Assembly: GCA_022821985.1 (NCBI GenBank)
Contig: JAJECP010000022.1
Location: 1 to 64,000 of the forward strand
Source: Acidimicrobiia bacterium
GTDB lineage: Bacteria; Actinomycetota; Acidimicrobiia; Acidimicrobiales; Poriferisodalaceae
Length of the DNA stretch: 64,000 nucleotides
Direction: 5' to 3'
The notes under the pieces were generated by a model that had not been told where the DNA came from, did not search any database, and saw only the letters and a program-made list of their open reading frames with translations. Within the stretch, counting starts at the first letter, position 1. The number at the start of each line of letters is the position of its first letter. This document shows positions 57,114 through 64,000 of the stretch, piece by piece. Made by a program: the position numbers and the translations under genes.

Positions 57114-59303
57114 ATGGCAACCAAGACCGCATACACCCACTGCCGCATCTGCGAGCCGCAGTGCGGTCTCGTCGCGACGATCTCAGACGGACGGCTCGTG
57201 AGCGTCCGTGGCGATGCCGATCATGTTCATTCTCAGGGATATGTGTGCACGAAGGCGGCGGGCGCCGTCGAGATTGTGTACGACCCCGATCGGGTCACTC
57301 AGCCGATGAAGCGGGTGGGCGACCCCGGCGTCTTCGAACCCGTGTCGTGGGACGAGGCGCTCGACGACATCGCCCAGCGCCTTGGCCGTATCCGTACAGA
57401 CAGCAGCCCCGACGCACTCGCCACCTTCTGCGGCAACCCGCCGTTGTTCAGCTACGCCACGTCCATGGCACTGGCCGGCTTTCAGGAAGTGCTGGGCATC
57501 AGGTGGCGGTACGGCATCAACTCCGAGGATGCGTCGGCACGCATGGCGGCCAACGCGCTGCTGTACGGGTCGGTCGCCATCGCGCCCAAGCCGGACCTGT
57601 GGCGCACGCACTTCGCCGTCATCATCGGCGCGAACCCACTGGTCTCGCACGGCTCATTGGTCACGGAGGCTCGCCTGCGGGAGGCGCTCGACGCTGTCGT
57701 CGAGCGCGGCGGGCGGGTCGTCGTTGTGGATCCCCGCCGTACGGAGACGGCACAGCGCTACGAGCACATCTCCGTGCGGCCCGGCAGCGACGCCTTCTTG
57801 CTGCTCGGCATCATCCGGACTCTGATCGACAAGGACCTGGTCAACCATTCCTTCATCGATCGCCATGTCGGTGGTCTCAGCACGCTTGCCGACGTCATCG
57901 CGCCGTTCGATATTCAGCAGTGCGCGTCGCGCTCGGGAATTCCTGCCGCCGTCATCGAGCAGCTCGCGCGGGACTTTGCATCGGCGGACAGCGGAGTCGT
58001 CTATGGCCGGACTGGCACCTGCACCCAGCGTTTCGGCACGCTCAACAACGTCCTGCAGGACATCGTGGTTCTGCTCACCGGCAACTTCGACAGGGTGGGT
58101 GGTCTGCTGTTCGGCTGGGCGGCGATCGACCTGCCTGAACTGGCCCGCAAAGCCGGAACAGATACCTACGGCAAGGTGCGAACTCGGGTCAACCAGCACC
58201 CTGACGTGTTCGGCCTGCTCCCGTCGACGGACTTGGCGGTCGACATCGTCACCCCGGGCGAGGGCCAGATCAAGGCACTCGCACTCGTCGGAGGCAATCC
58301 GGTGCTCAGCAGCGCCGGAGGCGGCACCCGGCTCGCGGAAGCACTCGAACAGCTCGAGCTGAGCTTCTCGCTCGACCTCTACATCAACGAGACCAACAAG
58401 CACTGCCATTACGTGCTGCCGGTGACCCACTTCTATGAACGCGACGACGTTCCCGTGACCACGCTTGCGAACATGTTGCGCCCAGCGATCTGGGCCACCG
58501 AGGCGGTGATCGAGCCGCCTGCCGGGGTGCGCCAGGAGTGGCAGATTCTGAACGAGATCGCCAAGCGCATGGGCCGCGGCGGCGCCCATGTGCTGCGCCC
58601 GCTTCGATGGCTGGCCAAGCTGGGCTGGAACATCACGCCGCGACGGCTGCTCGACCTGTTGCTGCGCACCAGCAAAGCGGGCGACCGATTCGGTTTTCGC
58701 CGGCGCGGGGTCTCGTTCGACAAGCTCACACGCGACTTTCCGCACGGCAAGAAGCTGCTGGACGAACTCCCCACGGGTGAGATCGACGCAAGGCTGGCGA
58801 CGCCGGACGGGAAGATTCCCCTGGCTGCCCCCGAGGTGCTCGGCGAACTCGCCGCCCTGGGGGAGCACACCGACGAGGATCGCTTCGGGTTCCGGCTCAT
58901 CGGCATGCGAGAGCTGCGCTCACACAACACGTGGATGCACAACGCGCCCCGGCTCATGCCCGAAGGCAGGCGCCTGACTGCTCGCGTCAATCCCAGCGAC
59001 GCTCATCGGCTCGGCCTCGCCGACGGCAGCGACGTCGACATCACGTCCGCATCCGGAAGTGTCCGGGTAGCGGTGGCAGTCAGCGACGAGGTAGGCCCAG
59101 GCACAGTGGCCCTGCCACACGGCTGGGGTCATGACGGGGGTTGGAGCCGTGCCAACGCGGCCGGCGGCGTCAACAGCAACATCCTCGCCAGCGCGTCGGG
59201 CTCAGACATTGAGCGCCTGGCAGGAATGAGCATCCTGAACGGAATCCCCGTCGACCTCTCCGCGGTTGCGGGCGATCCGCCGCCTGCCCGCGAGCGGCCC
59301 TGA
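57114..59303 (+). CDS. Molybdopterin-dependent oxidoreductase (DMSO reductase family), copy B
   Basis: This 729-residue bis-MGD enzyme is paralogous to the one at 40679-42889. 4Fe-4S ligands are C10-x2-C13-x3-C17-x27-C45. Segments VIIGANPLVSHGS, VVVVDPRRTETAQ and GGNPVLSSAGGG align well with copy A. At residue 147, where copy A has Cys (possible Mo ligand), this protein has Asn (ARMAANALLYG). It starts 9 nt after the CoA-transferase stop. No Tat signal is present. The substrate is unknown. Confidence 0.87.
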   Translation: MATKTAYTHCRICEPQCGLVATISDGRLVSVRGDADHVHSQGYVCTKAAGAVEIVYDPDRVTQPMKRVGDPGVFEPVSWDEALDDIAQRLGRIRTDSSPDALATFCGNPPLFSYATSMALAGFQEVLGIRWRYGINSEDASARMAANALLYGSVAIAPKPDLWRTHFAVIIGANPLVSHGSLVTEARLREALDAVVERGGRVVVVDPRRTETAQRYEHISVRPGSDAFLLLGIIRTLIDKDLVNHSFIDRHVGGLSTLADVIAPFDIQQCASRSGIPAAVIEQLARDFASADSGVVYGRTGTCTQRFGTLNNVLQDIVVLLTGNFDRVGGLLFGWAAIDLPELARKAGTDTYGKVRTRVNQHPDVFGLLPSTDLAVDIVTPGEGQIKALALVGGNPVLSSAGGGTRLAEALEQLELSFSLDLYINETNKHCHYVLPVTHFYERDDVPVTTLANMLRPAIWATEAVIEPPAGVRQEWQILNEIAKRMGRGGAHVLRPLRWLAKLGWNITPRRLLDLLLRTSKAGDRFGFRRRGVSFDKLTRDFPHGKKLLDELPTGEIDARLATPDGKIPLAAPEVLGELAALGEHTDEDRFGFRLIGMRELRSHNTWMHNAPRLMPEGRRLTARVNPSDAHRLGLADGSDVDITSASGSVRVAVAVSDEVGPGTVALPHGWGHDGGWSRANAAGGVNSNILASASGSDIERLAGMSILNGIPVDLSAVAGDPPPARERP

Positions 59304-59305
59304 CA

Positions 59306-59331
59306 GCTACTGAGCAAAGTTGCTCAGTAGC
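59306..59331. promoter_or_regulatory. Perfect palindrome 1
   Basis: GCTACTGAGCAA and TTGCTCAGTAGC are perfect 12-bp inverted arms around an AG centre, starting 3 nt after the oxidoreductase stop. The core (C)TACTGAGYAAARTTRCTCA matches palindrome 2. It could be an operator, a transcription terminator stem (no T-run) or an element end. Confidence 0.7.
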
Positions 59332-59388
59332 GTTGGAACTGATGCGCGAATAGGCCCAAGTGTGATCTGATCGCGAGATGCATGCTCA

Positions 59389-59428
59389 TGGTAATGCTAT
59401 TGAGTAAAATTACTCAATAGCATTACCA
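59389..59428. promoter_or_regulatory. Perfect palindrome 2 (40 bp) just before the NTPase pair
   Basis: TGGTAATGCTATTGAGTAA and its exact reverse complement form 19-bp arms around an AA centre, ending 19 nt before the GTG at 59448. It is strongly AT-rich compared with flanking DNA. TAAACT (59436-59441) downstream could be a -10 box, which would place the palindrome over the -35 region as an operator. Confidence 0.75.
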
Positions 59429-59447
59429 ATACTGCTAAACTGTCTGC

Positions 59448-60731
59448 GTGGTGCAGTATCGACGACCGCTGGTCTGGACGATCGTAGAACGGCTCAATGA
59501 GCCGCCCGAGCGCTTGATCGCGGTCTTCGGGCCTCGACAGTCAGGCAAGACAACCGCCGTCAGGCAAGCGCTCGACGAGATTCAGCACGGATGGCGGATG
59601 GTCGCGATGGAGCCGGGTGGTGCCGACGAGACATCCGATTCACCGAGACCGTTCGATTCCGACCCAGCAGAGGCCAGCCAAGTACGACTGCCATCTGCGC
59701 CACGCGATTCGCAATGGCTCGTCGACGTGTGGGACCAATGCCGCGACCGCGCCTTGTCATCGTCGCAGGGCTACGTCTTGGTATTGGACGAGATCCAAGA
59801 GCTGCCGAATTGGTCCGCCGCCATCAAGGGCTTGTGGGATGCAGACCGTCTGACTGGTTGCCCGCTGCACGTCGTCGTTCTCGGCTCAGCGCCCCTCCAG
59901 GTGCAGACCGGGCTCAATGAGAGCCTGATGGGCCGCTTCGAGCCGCTGGTGTCCTCCCATTGGTCTTTCACCGAGATGGCGTCGGCGTTCGGTATCACCC
60001 TCGACGAGTACGTGTTCTACGGCGGCTATCCGGGCGCCATGCGAGACATGTCTGTGCACGAGAACTGGCACCGGTACGTCCGCAGTGGCCTCGTGGAGCC
60101 CTCGATCGAGCGTGATGTCGTCAGGATGACGAGCATTCGGAAGCCGGCCCTCATGCGGCGGCTCTTTGAAGTCGGGGCTCGCTACTCCGGGCAGATCCTC
60201 TCGTACAACAAGATGCTCGGCCAATTGCAGGACGCTGGCAACACCACAACGTTGGCTGGCTACCTGCAGTTGCTCTCGCAGGTCGGGCTGCTCACAGGTC
60301 TCGACAAGCACGTCAATCGCGCAGTCTCAGCCAAGGCGTCAACGCCGAAATTGAATGTAATCAATACCGGGCTCATGTCGATGGTGTCGGGTTACAGGTT
60401 TGACGAGGCCTGTGCTGATCGAAGTTTCTGGGGCCGGCTGGTCGAGAGCGCCGTCGGGGCGCACCTCATCAACACGATGCCGTCGAGCGGCAACCTCAAG
60501 TATTGGCGCGACCGGCACGGCCAAACCGTGGTCGAGGTCGATTTCGTCCTGCAGCGAGGACCCCACTTGTTGGGGATCGAGGTCAAGACCGGACCGATTC
60601 GTGATTCATTGTCGGGTCTCGATGAGTTCCAGAAACGATTTGATGCCCGGACCCTCGTCGTGGGCGAAGGTGGCGTACCGCTGGATGAGTTTCTGTCAGT
60701 GCCAGCGAGCGAGTGGGTTGAGGACTCATGA
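59448..60731 (+). CDS. AAA_14 / DUF4143 ATP-binding protein
   Basis: This 427-residue P-loop ATPase has Walker A FGPRQSGKTT (G28-T36 region), Walker B YVLVLDEIQEL (D114, E115) and a GSAPL sensor-like segment. The C-terminal DUF4143 region contains YWRDRHGQTVVEVDFVL and LLGIEVKTG, a PD-(D/E)XK-like motif. An extra segment of about 45 residues lies between Walker A and B. GTG 59448 or the adjacent GTG 59451 is the start; no Shine-Dalgarno is seen, so it may be leaderless. The stop overlaps the next gene by ATGA. The family is widespread, of unknown function, and common in accessory regions. Confidence 0.85.
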   Translation: MVQYRRPLVWTIVERLNEPPERLIAVFGPRQSGKTTAVRQALDEIQHGWRMVAMEPGGADETSDSPRPFDSDPAEASQVRLPSAPRDSQWLVDVWDQCRDRALSSSQGYVLVLDEIQELPNWSAAIKGLWDADRLTGCPLHVVVLGSAPLQVQTGLNESLMGRFEPLVSSHWSFTEMASAFGITLDEYVFYGGYPGAMRDMSVHENWHRYVRSGLVEPSIERDVVRMTSIRKPALMRRLFEVGARYSGQILSYNKMLGQLQDAGNTTTLAGYLQLLSQVGLLTGLDKHVNRAVSAKASTPKLNVINTGLMSMVSGYRFDEACADRSFWGRLVESAVGAHLINTMPSSGNLKYWRDRHGQTVVEVDFVLQRGPHLLGIEVKTGPIRDSLSGLDEFQKRFDARTLVVGEGGVPLDEFLSVPASEWVEDS

Positions 60732-63700
60732 GCGAGACTTACGTCGAACGCACCTGTACCCACCTCGGAGGCGGAGTCGCAGCGTTTGAGGCGCAGGGTC
60801 ACGACTCCTCGGCGGAGCCAAGAGTGCTCAGCGATTTCAGAAGCGAGCACGCATACGTGCTCCTGGGCGATGCAGGCCTCGGCAAGACAACCGAGTTTCG
60901 CAACGAACGCGCTCAGCTTGGCGACAGCGCGACGTACGTCAGCGCCCGGGATCTCGTGACGTTTGAGATCAAGCCCGAATGGCGTGACAAGACACTGTTC
61001 ATCGATGGTCTCGATGAGATCAGGGCTGGTACCACCGATGGGCGCACATCGCTGGACCAGATTCGCAACCGACTTGATCAACTCGGCTGGCCGAGTTACC
61101 GCATCTCCTGCCGCGAGGCTGATTGGCTCGGCCATAACGACCAACGGAATCTTGAGAGCGCCACTCCTGGTGGCACCGTGGCCGTTCTGCGGCTCGACCC
61201 CCTGGGCCGAAGCGCCAAACGTGCACTCGTAGCGGCGCACCTCGAAATCGAAGACACATCGGCGTTCTTCGATGGGGCCGACCAACGTGGCCTTGGTGTC
61301 ATGTTGGACAATCCGTTGACGTTGGAATTGCTCGCAGGTGCCTTCGCTCATGGGGGAGAAAGGTGGCCAGTGAACCGGCGCGAGACCTTTGAGCTCGCCT
61401 GTGAACGCATGGCTCGTGAGCACAACCACGAACACATCGCCGCCGCGGACGTCACGCCACCGCTTGAGGTGGTGTTCGCTACGGCCGGTGAACTCTCCGC
61501 CGTTCAGTTGCTCGCAGGCGTCGAAGGCTTCTCGCTTGGGCCCGAAGACGACGACTCGCCCTACGTCGCACTCGACAGAGTCCAACTGTCGTCATCCGGA
61601 TCCTTCGAGACAGACGCTCACTTTCTTCGGCATGTGCTCGGCACGAAGCTCTTCTCGGCAACTCCCGATTCGGAAGCCGTTGTTGGCTGGCCGCGCAGAA
61701 GGCCGTTTCACCGGCGTATAGCAGAATTCCTCGGCGGCCGATACCTGGCACGACTGGTCAAGCGTGGTCTACCCGCCCGGCGCGTAGTCGCGCTCATGAC
61801 CAGTCCACACGACGGACGGGTCGTGACATCGCTACGCGGCTTGTCGGCTTGGTTCGCAGCGCACTCCGACGACGCACTCGACCGGCTCATCGATGCCGAT
61901 CCCGTAGGCATCGGCCTGTATGGCGACATCGCATGGCTCACCGGCGAGCAGAAGACTCAGCTACTGCGAGCCATTGCGGAATATGCAACCGACGGTCCGC
62001 TCCTCGGCCACGAATGGCGAGACGGCCGGGAAGTTGGCTATCGAGAGTTGACAGCGTGGGCGTTCCGTTCGATCGTCGAGAACGGGACCGTCGAGGCCAT
62101 CGCTGAGCTGCTTCGCGCAACACCCGGTGACGCTCCGAGTGATCGGATCGCAGACTTTCTGCTTCGGGTTCTCGCTGAATCGGAGGCGCCGAGCGCAGAT
62201 GCTGCCGAGCCGCTGTCGACGTTGGCGCTGGCCGTTGCACGCGAACCGAATTGGTCGGCGCAGACCCGTCGTGCTGCGCTTGGTGCATTCATTCGGCTCG
62301 AATCCAAACGCGAAACGCGCGACGACGCGTTGGTGGCGCTGCTCACCGACATCGCAGAACGTCGGCTCACCGATCCCGAAGATGACCTCGCGGGACTTGC
62401 CCTGAGCGAGCTGTACCCGCATCGCGTCTCGCCTGATGAGGTCTGGTCGTACTTGGAGATCCGCACTCACGAGCAGTACTACGGTGCCTTCGCTTCGTTC
62501 TGGAACCGCGCCATCGTCAATCAGTCGTCGGCTCACGATGCGGCGGACGCACTGGACGCGCTATGGGCGAATCTGCGGCAAGAGGGCCTTCGGTTCGGCA
62601 TCGACGAAGTGCTCCGTCGTCGAGCACAGGACATGATGCCCGTCGATCTGCTCGTGAAAGCAGTTGACGAACTCGGTGACGACGTCGACATCGCCCGTCT
62701 CTTCGGCTGGCTAGCTGCGGCCGCTACTTGCGGAAGAGACATTCGGCCCCATGCACGCCAAGGGCTCCGTGACGCCGTGTCGAGTGCTCTGGAAGACCCG
62801 AGTGCGGAAGAGATAGAGCAGTCAGGCCATCTAGGGGGTGAGGGCCAAGCTGCCACGGATCGGTATGCCGATCCAGCAGGCCCGGTCCGCGCTTGGCTCG
62901 AACAGCGTCCCGAGACCCAACGCCGGCTTTACTTGGAATGGCTCAAGATTCGATGCGGTGACAGCCCCATTTGGGACCGGGCTTGGTTCCTAGGGGTGCC
63001 CTTGTTCTACAGCAGGTTGCCCCGTGATCTCGGCCGATGGTGTCTCGAACAGGCACTCGCGCTCAAAGCCAGCAACCCAGAACTCGCGGTCGACATTCTG
63101 GGGCACGTCGTCAGGCAGCAGATCACCGATGCCGAGATCAATGAGGGTTTGACGCTCGATTCTGTGAGCGACGCGACGAAGAGCAGCCCGCTGCTGAGTG
63201 CCGGGTTGGAGGGTCTGCTGGCAGCATCGCCACTAGATGGGAAGCGCGCCGCATTCGAAGCCGAGATGCGGGTCTTGGATCGTGAGAACCGCCGAAAGGA
63301 GCACGAGCACCGTCAGGAGTGGGCCGATCACATTCGAGACAACCTCTACGCGCTCAGCGACGGCTCATTTCCGGTCAACAACCTGGACTATCTCGCGCAC
63401 ATCTACTTCGGACATCGCCCCGGCAGCGATCGGGACGGCAGCGGCGACGAGCGACTCGCCGAGTTCCTGCAGAACGATGGCCAGCTCATAGCAGCAGTCA
63501 CGAATGCGTTGATCGCCACTGTGTTTGGTGCCGAACTTCCAGCGGTGGACGAGACGATCTCGCTTCGCGCGGAGTCGAAGCACGCGTGGGTTGCATGGCC
63601 CTTGTTCGCTGGGCTGCAGCTCGCCGAACGCAATCACTCGGAACGCCTAGACCGTGTCGATGATGAGCGCAAGCGACGAGTGATCGCGACCTACTTCTGC

Positions 63701-64000
63701 GTACCGAATTCACTAGATCGATCACCGCCATGGCTCAATAGGTGGTTGACCGTCGACCCGGAGCTCGCTGGTGATGTGCTCGTTCGATGTGCCGTCGGCG
63801 ATGTCCGGGCGGGCAGTGATTCGAGTACTGCGCTCAACGAGCTGAACCTGCTGGATTTCGATGAGTCGGCCAAACGCGGGATACGGCTGCGAATCCTCAA
63901 GTCGTTTCCAACGAACGCGCCCAGTCGGCAACTCGGACTGCTGGACTCACTGTTGTTCGGCGTTCTACGGGAATCAGAGAGAGCGGGCGTCCAAGACGTC
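60728..64000 (+). CDS. Very large NACHT-like P-loop NTPase, 3' end outside window
   Basis: The frame is open without a stop from ATG 60728 to the right edge (at least 1,091 residues). Near the N-terminus, Walker A LLGDAGLGKTTEF (G47-T55) and Walker B TLFIDGLDEIRAG (D93, D96, E97) are followed by a sensor-type arginine segment SYRISCREADWLG. This is the compact NTPase core of NACHT/STAND-like proteins. The remaining ~900 residues are Trp/Leu-rich helical repeats (for example LSAWFAAHSDDALDRLIDADP). No effector domain is visible before the core. Translation is coupled to the DUF4143 ATPase. Codon use is less GC-biased than in metabolic neighbours, consistent with acquisition. A defence role is an inference. 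Confidence 0.85.
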   Translation, partial: MSETYVERTCTHLGGGVAAFEAQGHDSSAEPRVLSDFRSEHAYVLLGDAGLGKTTEFRNERAQLGDSATYVSARDLVTFEIKPEWRDKTLFIDGLDEIRAGTTDGRTSLDQIRNRLDQLGWPSYRISCREADWLGHNDQRNLESATPGGTVAVLRLDPLGRSAKRALVAAHLEIEDTSAFFDGADQRGLGVMLDNPLTLELLAGAFAHGGERWPVNRRETFELACERMAREHNHEHIAAADVTPPLEVVFATAGELSAVQLLAGVEGFSLGPEDDDSPYVALDRVQLSSSGSFETDAHFLRHVLGTKLFSATPDSEAVVGWPRRRPFHRRIAEFLGGRYLARLVKRGLPARRVVALMTSPHDGRVVTSLRGLSAWFAAHSDDALDRLIDADPVGIGLYGDIAWLTGEQKTQLLRAIAEYATDGPLLGHEWRDGREVGYRELTAWAFRSIVENGTVEAIAELLRATPGDAPSDRIADFLLRVLAESEAPSADAAEPLSTLALAVAREPNWSAQTRRAALGAFIRLESKRETRDDALVALLTDIAERRLTDPEDDLAGLALSELYPHRVSPDEVWSYLEIRTHEQYYGAFASFWNRAIVNQSSAHDAADALDALWANLRQEGLRFGIDEVLRRRAQDMMPVDLLVKAVDELGDDVDIARLFGWLAAAATCGRDIRPHARQGLRDAVSSALEDPSAEEIEQSGHLGGEGQAATDRYADPAGPVRAWLEQRPETQRRLYLEWLKIRCGDSPIWDRAWFLGVPLFYSRLPRDLGRWCLEQALALKASNPELAVDILGHVVRQQITDAEINEGLTLDSVSDATKSSPLLSAGLEGLLAASPLDGKRAAFEAEMRVLDRENRRKEHEHRQEWADHIRDNLYALSDGSFPVNNLDYLAHIYFGHRPGSDRDGSGDERLAEFLQNDGQLIAAVTNALIATVFGAELPAVDETISLRAESKHAWVAWPLFAGLQLAERNHSERLDRVDDERKRRVIATYFCVPNSLDRSPPWLNRWLTVDPELAGDVLVRCAVGDVRAGSDSSTALNELNLLDFDESAKRGIRLRILKSFPTNAPSRQLGLLDSLLFGVLRESERAGVQDV

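Noticed and set aside
59389..59428. Insertion-sequence terminal repeat
   Set aside because: No transposase is nearby, and both arms lie together as one palindrome rather than at two ends; mobility stays only a possibility.

Overview
The window is 64 kb of uniformly GC-rich DNA with actinobacterial traits: many GTG starts, ATGA/GTGA start-stop overlaps, and TANNNT boxes placed 6-9 nt before start codons, as in leaderless transcripts. The gene content is a form I aerobic CO dehydrogenase operon, CaiB-type CoA transferase, phytanoyl-CoA dioxygenase, Ldh-type and MDR/SDR dehydrogenases, several toxin-antitoxin modules and a giant Calx-beta surface protein. Together these suggest an acidimicrobial-type actinobacterium, possibly marine or host-associated. 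The taxon is an inference; there is no rRNA or other marker gene in the window. No tRNA, rRNA, CRISPR array or transposase was seen, and no stretch over 300 bases lacks a gene.

Layout. (1) 1-14.7 kb: the 3' part of one giant Calx-beta/cadherin-like repeat protein whose 5' end lies outside the window. (2) 14.8-20.9 kb: a small membrane coiled-coil protein, an FMN glutamate-synthase-like enzyme, a PhyH dioxygenase, twin DUF4389 membrane proteins and a ThDP enzyme. (3) 20.9-28.4 kb, minus strand: a translationally coupled flavin enzyme and Ldh-family dehydrogenase; a large DUF4011-type helicase/nuclease with an in-frame TGA separating its conserved C-terminal domain; a HicA-HicB pair and an orphan ribbon-helix-helix protein. 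(4) 28.5-30.1 kb: an isopropylmalate-dehydrogenase-like enzyme and a membrane protein. (5) 30.2-40.5 kb: the CO-oxidation locus. The plus-strand operon runs small ORF-coxM-coxS-coxL-xdhC/coxF-coxG followed by five consecutive small one-helix membrane proteins. The converging minus-strand operon runs small ORF-coxD-coxE and two hypotheticals. (6) 40.7-48.1 kb: a molybdopterin oxidoreductase, two MFS transporters, an alcohol dehydrogenase and an SDR. (7) 48.1-54.6 kb: an epoxide-hydrolase-like protein, a FitA/VapC-type toxin-antitoxin pair, a PD-(D/E)XK protein, an enoyl-CoA hydratase, a double CMD protein and a dodecin pair in which one dodecin is fused to a USP-like domain. (8) 54.6-59.3 kb: a two-domain CoA transferase and a second molybdopterin oxidoreductase. 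(9) 59.3-64 kb: two long perfect palindromes, then two overlapping NTPase genes (AAA_14/DUF4143 and a very large NACHT-like NTPase that runs off the window).

How genes work together. CoxMSL would oxidise CO at a Mo-Cu site; the AYRCSFR active-site motif marks form I. CoxD, CoxE and CoxF/XdhC are maturation factors. CoxG and possibly the five small membrane proteins would link the enzyme to the membrane quinone pool. The acyl-CoA, CoA-transferase, enoyl-CoA hydratase and dehydrogenase genes look like parts of catabolic pathways with unknown substrates.

The best candidates for something undescribed are the five-protein membrane cassette in the cox operon, the palindrome-flanked coupled NTPase pair at the right edge, and the helicase with an in-frame stop before its conserved tail.
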